From NCBI GenBank assembly GCA_030626085.1, contig DAOUPQ010000061.1, positions 1-9,986 on the forward strand: DNA of 9,986 bases, written 5' to 3'. Position numbers and translations under genes: made by a program. Shown here piece after piece: positions 6,654 to 9,986 of the stretch (its first letter is position 1; each line of letters starts with the position of its first letter). The stretch is from Flavobacteriia bacterium (GTDB lineage: Bacteria > Bacteroidota > Bacteroidia > Flavobacteriales > Flavobacteriaceae). A model generated the notes under the pieces. The model had not been told where the DNA came from. It saw only the letters and a program-made list of their open reading frames with translations, and did not search any database.

Positions 6654-7846
6654 TATAAAACTGATTTTATTGCTTCTACCATTTTATTTGCCCTATTGTG
6701 TACTTCTTCTTCTGTCCATGATAATTTTATCAAACAAGAAATATTTCTCGATATAAAATCATCGGATTGTGGAAATTCAAGTTTTTTTAAATTCTGCATC
6801 CCATTTTTGATATGATCTGAAATTGGAAATAATGATCTTAGATCTTTAAAATGTTCCCATTTTCTAACATAATGCCAATTATTGTCAAAATAATTCCAAT
6901 ATGCATCTACCCCATATTCACTAAAAGCTTTAACAACTTTATTGCTTAATTCTGCAGTAGGCATAAAAAAGGATAAAAATGTGGCCGAATCTCCTTCTTC
7001 ATCAGGAATTCTTCTAAAGCTAACTTCAGGAATTGTCCGCAAAGCATCTTTTAGGATCTTTTTATTCTTTTTTTGGATATCAATAAATTCTTCAGTTCTT
7101 CTGACTTGTGCTAATCCAACAGCAGCGTTGAGTTCAGAAATTCTGTAATTATAACCCATATACGGATGGGTTTCAGCACCTCTGTCATTTCCAATATGAT
7201 CATGACCATGATCAGTATATTGATCGGCATGTTTTGCTAAAGTACTGTCATTCATCACCAAAGCACCACCTTCACCACATGTGATGGTTTTTACATAATC
7301 AAATGAAAAACAACCAACGTTTCCTATTGTACCTAATGCTTTTCCTTTGTATGTTCCGGCATAAGCCTGACAGGCATCTTCTAAAAGATAAACATTATGT
7401 TTATTACAGATTACTTTTAAAGCATCCAGATCAGCCATTGAACCACACATATGAACAGGCATAACAACTTTTGTTTTGGTTGTGATTGCAGCTTCAACAG
7501 CTTTAGGATCAAGTGTTAAAGTATCATTTATTTCAACAAGAATTGGTGTAGCTCCTGCATTTAAAATTGATTCAAAACTTGCTACAAAAGTAAAAGTTGG
7601 CATGATCACCTCATCTCCTGCTCCTACTCCCAAAATAGCTAAGGCAACATTTAGTGCAGTTGTGCCACTCGTGGTTAATTGCGCATGTTTTACATCTAAT
7701 CTTTTTTCTAATTCTTGTTCTAATTCTTTTGCTTTCCAGTGGCCATTACGCATACCATCAAAACCGTAACGCATTAAAACTCCATTTTCTAAAACATCAT
7801 TGACTTCTTTTTTTTCGGCAGCGCCAAATAATTCAAATCCGGGCAT
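6653..7846 (-). CDS. kdnA: 8-amino-3,8-dideoxy-manno-octulosonate (Kdo8N) transaminase
   Basis: KdnA is a PLP-dependent aminotransferase that aminates the C8 aldehyde made by KdnB, with an amino acid (glutamate in the known case) as donor, to yield Kdo8N. It is a 397-aa protein of the DegT/DnrJ/EryC1/StrS fold. Visible landmarks are TTSGTTALNVAL (58-69, phosphate/PLP contact), PTFTFVAS (83-90), EDACQAYAG (156-164; D157 meets the pyridine nitrogen), FDYVKTITCGEGG (182-194; K186 is the Schiff-base lysine) and NYRISELNAAVGLAQ (233-247). The start MPGFELFGAAEKKEV is typical of KdnA-like proteins. It is the first gene of the operon, overlaps the kdsB start by one base and has a candidate -7 box 61 bp upstream. 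Many relatives aminate other sugars; the kdsB and kdnB neighbours decide the substrate. Confidence 0.9.
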   Translation of the reverse strand: MPGFELFGAAEKKEVNDVLENGVLMRYGFDGMRNGHWKAKELEQELEKRLDVKHAQLTTSGTTALNVALAILGVGAGDEVIMPTFTFVASFESILNAGATPILVEINDTLTLDPKAVEAAITTKTKVVMPVHMCGSMADLDALKVICNKHNVYLLEDACQAYAGTYKGKALGTIGNVGCFSFDYVKTITCGEGGALVMNDSTLAKHADQYTDHGHDHIGNDRGAETHPYMGYNYRISELNAAVGLAQVRRTEEFIDIQKKNKKILKDALRTIPEVSFRRIPDEEGDSATFLSFFMPTAELSNKVVKAFSEYGVDAYWNYFDNNWHYVRKWEHFKDLRSLFPISDHIKNGMQNLKKLEFPQSDDFISRNISCLIKLSWTEEEVHNRANKMVEAIKSVL

Positions 7847-7907
7847 AATTTTTTATTTTAATTATTGAATTTATCTTGACTTTTTTAACTTAGAATGACT
7901 TCATTGT

Positions 7908-7915
7908 CAAATATA
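7908..7915 (-). promoter_or_regulatory. Candidate -7 box TATATTTG of the kdn operon
   Basis: The minus strand reads TATATTTG, matching TAnnTTTG exactly. It ends 61 bp before the kdnA ATG, within the 134-bp gap (7847-7980) between kdnA and the upstream HAD gene. No proper TTG lies 17-23 bp upstream (only TTTC-like sequence), so confidence is limited. The gap contains no gene. It also holds an imperfect AT-rich inverted repeat (7932-7958) that might be a weak terminator for the HAD gene. Confidence 0.4.
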
Positions 7916-7931
7916 ATTATTTATCGTGAAA

Positions 7932-7958
7932 GATATTTTATCATTTCATAAATATATC
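7932..7958. repeat. Imperfect AT-rich inverted repeat after the HAD gene
   Basis: GATATTTTAT (7932-7941) pairs with ATAAATATATC (7948-7958) if one base is bulged, leaving a 6-nt loop. It lies 22 bp past the HAD stop on the minus strand and just upstream of the kdn -7 box. It is weak, entirely A/T apart from the terminal G-C pair, and of uncertain role. Confidence 0.25.
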
Positions 7959-7980
7959 ATCAATTTTAAGAATATACAAT

Positions 7981-8676
7981 TTATAAAAACGTTAAGATAT
8001 TTTTTAATTTCTTTACAGTTTTATAACCATTATCATTTCCATTCTGTTTAATAATTTCATGTGCCCATGTGGTATGATATGGAACATGAATTGCTTCTGC
8101 ACCAATCTTAATTAATGGTAAAACATCTGATTTCAGGGAATTACCAACCATTAAGAATTCGGAGTTTTTGATATCAAGGTGTGATAATAATTTATTATAA
8201 TTGTCTGTTTTTTTATCGCTTAATATTTCAATATGATGAAAACACTTCATCAAACCTGATTTTTCTAATTTTCTTTCCTGGTCTAGTAGATCGCCTTTGG
8301 TTGCTAAGATCAATTTATACTTGGGATTTAAAGTTTTTAGTGTTTCCTCTACATCATCTAATAATTCTATTGGTTTTTGTAACATATTTTTACCAATATC
8401 AAGAATTTGTGCGATCACTTTTGTACTTATCTTATAATTTGATAATTCTATAGCCGATTCCACCATTGATAAAATAAAACTCTTTATTCCATAACCATAT
8501 AAAGAAAGGTTTTTCATCTCAGTTTTAAAAAGTTCCTGGTCTAATTTATTCTCGGTTTCATATTTTGATAATAATTTTATAAATTCTTGCTCAGCTTCTC
8601 TATAATAGGTTTCATTTACCCATAGTGTATCATCGGCGTCAAATGCAATTACTTTTATGTTTTTATATGTATCCAT
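7981..8676 (-). CDS. HAD-superfamily hydrolase, probable phosphatase
   Basis: This 231-aa Rossmann-fold hydrolase probably removes phosphate from a small metabolite. All four HAD motifs are present: motif I DADDTLW (D13 nucleophile, D15 acid/base), motif II LATKGD (T126), motif III lysine in SDKKTDNY (about 155-156) and motif IV GNSLKSD (178-184). The roughly 90-residue helical insert between motifs I and II is a C1-type cap, unlike the short capless KdsC (Kdo-8-phosphate phosphatase). The start used here is the ATG at 8676, which shares one base with the manA stop (TGATG). A TTG one codon upstream is in frame but unnecessary. Coupling to manA suggests a sugar phosphate as substrate, and the kdn operon lies just downstream, but the actual substrate cannot be inferred. 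Confidence 0.85.
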   Translation of the reverse strand: MDTYKNIKVIAFDADDTLWVNETYYREAEQEFIKLLSKYETENKLDQELFKTEMKNLSLYGYGIKSFILSMVESAIELSNYKISTKVIAQILDIGKNMLQKPIELLDDVEETLKTLNPKYKLILATKGDLLDQERKLEKSGLMKCFHHIEILSDKKTDNYNKLLSHLDIKNSEFLMVGNSLKSDVLPLIKIGAEAIHVPYHTTWAHEIIKQNGNDNGYKTVKKLKNILTFL

Positions 8677-9653
8677 CAATCGATATAGATTTCTAATAGT
8701 TCTGAATATTCTTTTGGTATTAGTGTAATATTATTAAATGAAGCCGGAATTAAAACTGTTTCACCTATTTTAATATTCTCAGCTTTACCATTTTCTAATT
8801 TAAGATCAACCTCACCTTTAACACACATATAAATTACAAAAGAATCTTTATTGGAATGGTCAATATTAAATTCGCTATCAATAGAAATTATATTTGTTGT
8901 AAAATACTGACATTCAATAATATTAGTGTCATTATTTAACCTTTTTATATAATTAGTTTTATAATCTTTCTGTACAGTAAAATCTAATGCATCTAAAGCA
9001 TATTCGGTATGTAATTCACGATAATTACCTTGTTCATCCTGCCTGTCCCAATCATAAATTCTATAGGTAAGGTCGCTTGTTTGTTGAATTTCAGCTAGCA
9101 TAACGCCGGTATCAATAGCATGTACTCTTCCAGTAGGAATAAAATAAACATCGCCTTCTTTTACAGGATCAAAATTTAGTATTTTGGTTAGGGTTTTATT
9201 CTTTAAATGTTTAAGATATTCATTTTTACTCACCTCTTTTTTAAAACCTACCACTAAGCCTGCATTTTCATCAGCTTGCATTACGTACCACATTTCGGTT
9301 TTACCGAAAGAATTATGTCTTTTTTTTGCCAATTCATCATTTGGGTGTAGTTGAATACTCAAGGGTTTGGCAGCATCAATAAACTTTATAAGAACCGGAA
9401 ATTTATTGCCAAATTTTTTATAAACCTTTTCTCCTACCAGGGCTCCGCTGTATTTTACAATTAATTCATAAAGGGATTTACCTTGTAAAATTCCGTTTTT
9501 TACAATTGAAATATCATCTTCATGATCAGATATCTCCCAACTCTCTCCAATATTTGAAACATTAGTTTCTTTGTGTAGTAAATTCTTAATTTTTTCACCA
9601 CCCCAAATCTTTTCTTTAAGGATCGGCTCAAATTTTAGTGGATAATTTAGCAT
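8676..9653 (-). CDS. manA: Mannose-6-phosphate isomerase, class I
   Basis: ManA interconverts fructose-6-phosphate and mannose-6-phosphate, feeding GDP-mannose and related envelope sugars. It is a 325-aa zinc cupin enzyme of the short bacterial class I form. Zinc ligands are visible as Q101 and H103 (SIQLHPND, 99-106), E120 (GKTEMWYVM) and H178 (PTGRVHAIDTG). The active-site stretch AEIQQTSDLTYRIYDWDR (187-204) is also intact. The N-terminus LKFEPILKEKIWGGEKI and ESWEISDH are typical. The C-terminal cupin half (about 245-325) is more divergent, as is usual. It is the first gene of a two-gene unit with the HAD hydrolase (TGATG overlap). It is divergent from the deaminase gene across an 82-bp gap in which I see no clear manA promoter. 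Confidence 0.94.
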   Translation of the reverse strand: MLNYPLKFEPILKEKIWGGEKIKNLLHKETNVSNIGESWEISDHEDDISIVKNGILQGKSLYELIVKYSGALVGEKVYKKFGNKFPVLIKFIDAAKPLSIQLHPNDELAKKRHNSFGKTEMWYVMQADENAGLVVGFKKEVSKNEYLKHLKNKTLTKILNFDPVKEGDVYFIPTGRVHAIDTGVMLAEIQQTSDLTYRIYDWDRQDEQGNYRELHTEYALDALDFTVQKDYKTNYIKRLNNDTNIIECQYFTTNIISIDSEFNIDHSNKDSFVIYMCVKGEVDLKLENGKAENIKIGETVLIPASFNNITLIPKEYSELLEIYID

Positions 9654-9715
9654 TGAATATTTTATTTATGCAAATATCGTTAATTTTAATCTTTTATAAT
9701 TAATTAAAGAATAAA

Positions 9716-9731
9716 CAAATTATTAAATTTG
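9716..9731. promoter_or_regulatory. Palindrome CAAATT-ATTA-AATTTG overlapping a -7 box
   Basis: Perfect 6-bp arms (9716-9721 / 9726-9731) surround ATTA. On the plus strand the right half contains TAAATTTG (9724-9731), an exact TAnnTTTG match ending 4 bp before the deaminase ATG at 9736. No TTG occurs at the proper -33 distance. A repressor bound here would block the promoter, but no regulator is known to me, and AT-rich dyads arise easily by chance. Confidence 0.35.
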
Positions 9732-9735
9732 TGCT

Positions 9736-9986
9736 ATGAAAAAATTTATTAAAAATTTACCAAAGGCAGAATTGCATTTGCATATTGAAGGTACTTTTGA
9801 ACCGGCATTAATGTTTGAAATTGCCCAAAGAAATAAAATTGATATTCCGTTTAAAAGTATTGAAGAAATTGAGAAAGCTTACCATTTTTCTTGTCTTCAG
9901 GATTTTTTAGATATTTATTACCAAGGTGCAAGTGTTTTGACCAAGGAGCAGGATTTTTATGATCTAACCTATAGTTATCTGCAAAA
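9736..9986 (+). CDS. Adenosine/adenine deaminase family protein (3' end outside window)
   Basis: Only the first 83 codons are present. The start MKKFIKNLPKAELHLHIEGT contains the zinc-binding HxH motif (H14, H16) and the EG(T/S) turn of the adenosine deaminase amidohydrolase family, which hydrolytically deaminates a purine for salvage. The following EPALMFEIAQRNKI and SCLQDFLDIYYQGASVLTKEQDFYDLTYSYL match the branch that includes bacterial adenine deaminases (the Pseudomonas PA0148 type) better than classical adenosine deaminase, so adenine is my preferred substrate. The remaining zinc ligands and catalytic Glu lie outside the window and cannot be checked. The ATG at 9736 is followed by a lysine-rich start, and an upstream GTG runs straight into a stop, so the start is secure. 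Confidence 0.88.
   Translation, partial: MKKFIKNLPKAELHLHIEGTFEPALMFEIAQRNKIDIPFKSIEEIEKAYHFSCLQDFLDIYYQGASVLTKEQDFYDLTYSYLQ

Noticed and set aside
7981..8676. Assigning the HAD hydrolase as KdsC
   Set aside because: KdsC is a shorter, capless tetrameric HAD protein. This one has a roughly 90-residue cap insert between motifs I and II.
8677..8679. TTG start one codon before the HAD gene's ATG
   Set aside because: The next codon is ATG and forms the usual TGATG coupling with the manA stop.
1..9986. CRISPR array, tRNA, insertion sequence or phage genes
   Set aside because: No regularly spaced repeats, cloverleaf, transposase or integrase sequence, or terminal inverted repeats with target duplications were seen on either strand.

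Overview
The window looks like chromosomal DNA of a Bacteroidota bacterium, most likely flavobacteria-like. It is AT-rich (roughly one third G+C by eye). Start codons lack Shine-Dalgarno sequences, and several intergenic regions carry the Bacteroidota -7 promoter motif TAnnTTTG. Two small proteins (70 and 90 aa) and a His-rich leader protein resemble families I associate with this phylum. No tRNA, rRNA, insertion sequence, phage gene or CRISPR array is visible.

Layout, left to right. (1) 1-2305, minus: the N-terminal 768 codons of a CzcA/CusA-type heavy-metal RND efflux pump, running off the left edge. It is preceded by a small exported His-rich protein (2449-2844, minus) of the kind often placed in front of czcA in flavobacteria. 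The 143 bp between them holds perfect inverted repeats. (2) 2907-3119, plus: a two-helix DUF2905 membrane protein. (3) 3219-4166, plus: an OxyR peroxide sensor with both redox cysteines. It converges on a small conserved gene (4163-4375, minus); the two reading frames overlap by 4 bp inside a bidirectional terminator hairpin. (4) 4487-4759, minus: a second small conserved helical protein. (5) 7846-4821, minus: a tight three-gene operon, kdnA-kdsB-kdnB. It encodes the transaminase, cytidylyltransferase and oxidase that make and activate 8-amino-3,8-dideoxy-manno-octulosonate (Kdo8N), the amino form of the Kdo sugar that links lipid A to the LPS core. (6) 9653-7981, minus: a translationally coupled pair, a class I mannose-6-phosphate isomerase and a capped HAD-family phosphatase. 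(7) 9736 to the right edge, plus: the start of an adenosine/adenine deaminase family gene, divergent from manA.

The central theme is cell-envelope sugar metabolism. KdnB oxidises the C8 hydroxyl of Kdo, KdnA aminates it, and KdsB activates the product with CTP. ManA and the HAD hydrolase upstream also act, or probably act, on sugar phosphates. Metal efflux and peroxide sensing form a separate stress-related block on the left. Nothing here is clearly a new defence or mobile system. The observations most worth following are the Kdo8N operon in a Bacteroidota-like genome, the terminator embedded in overlapping coding ends, and the dyads and -7 boxes lying very close to start codons.
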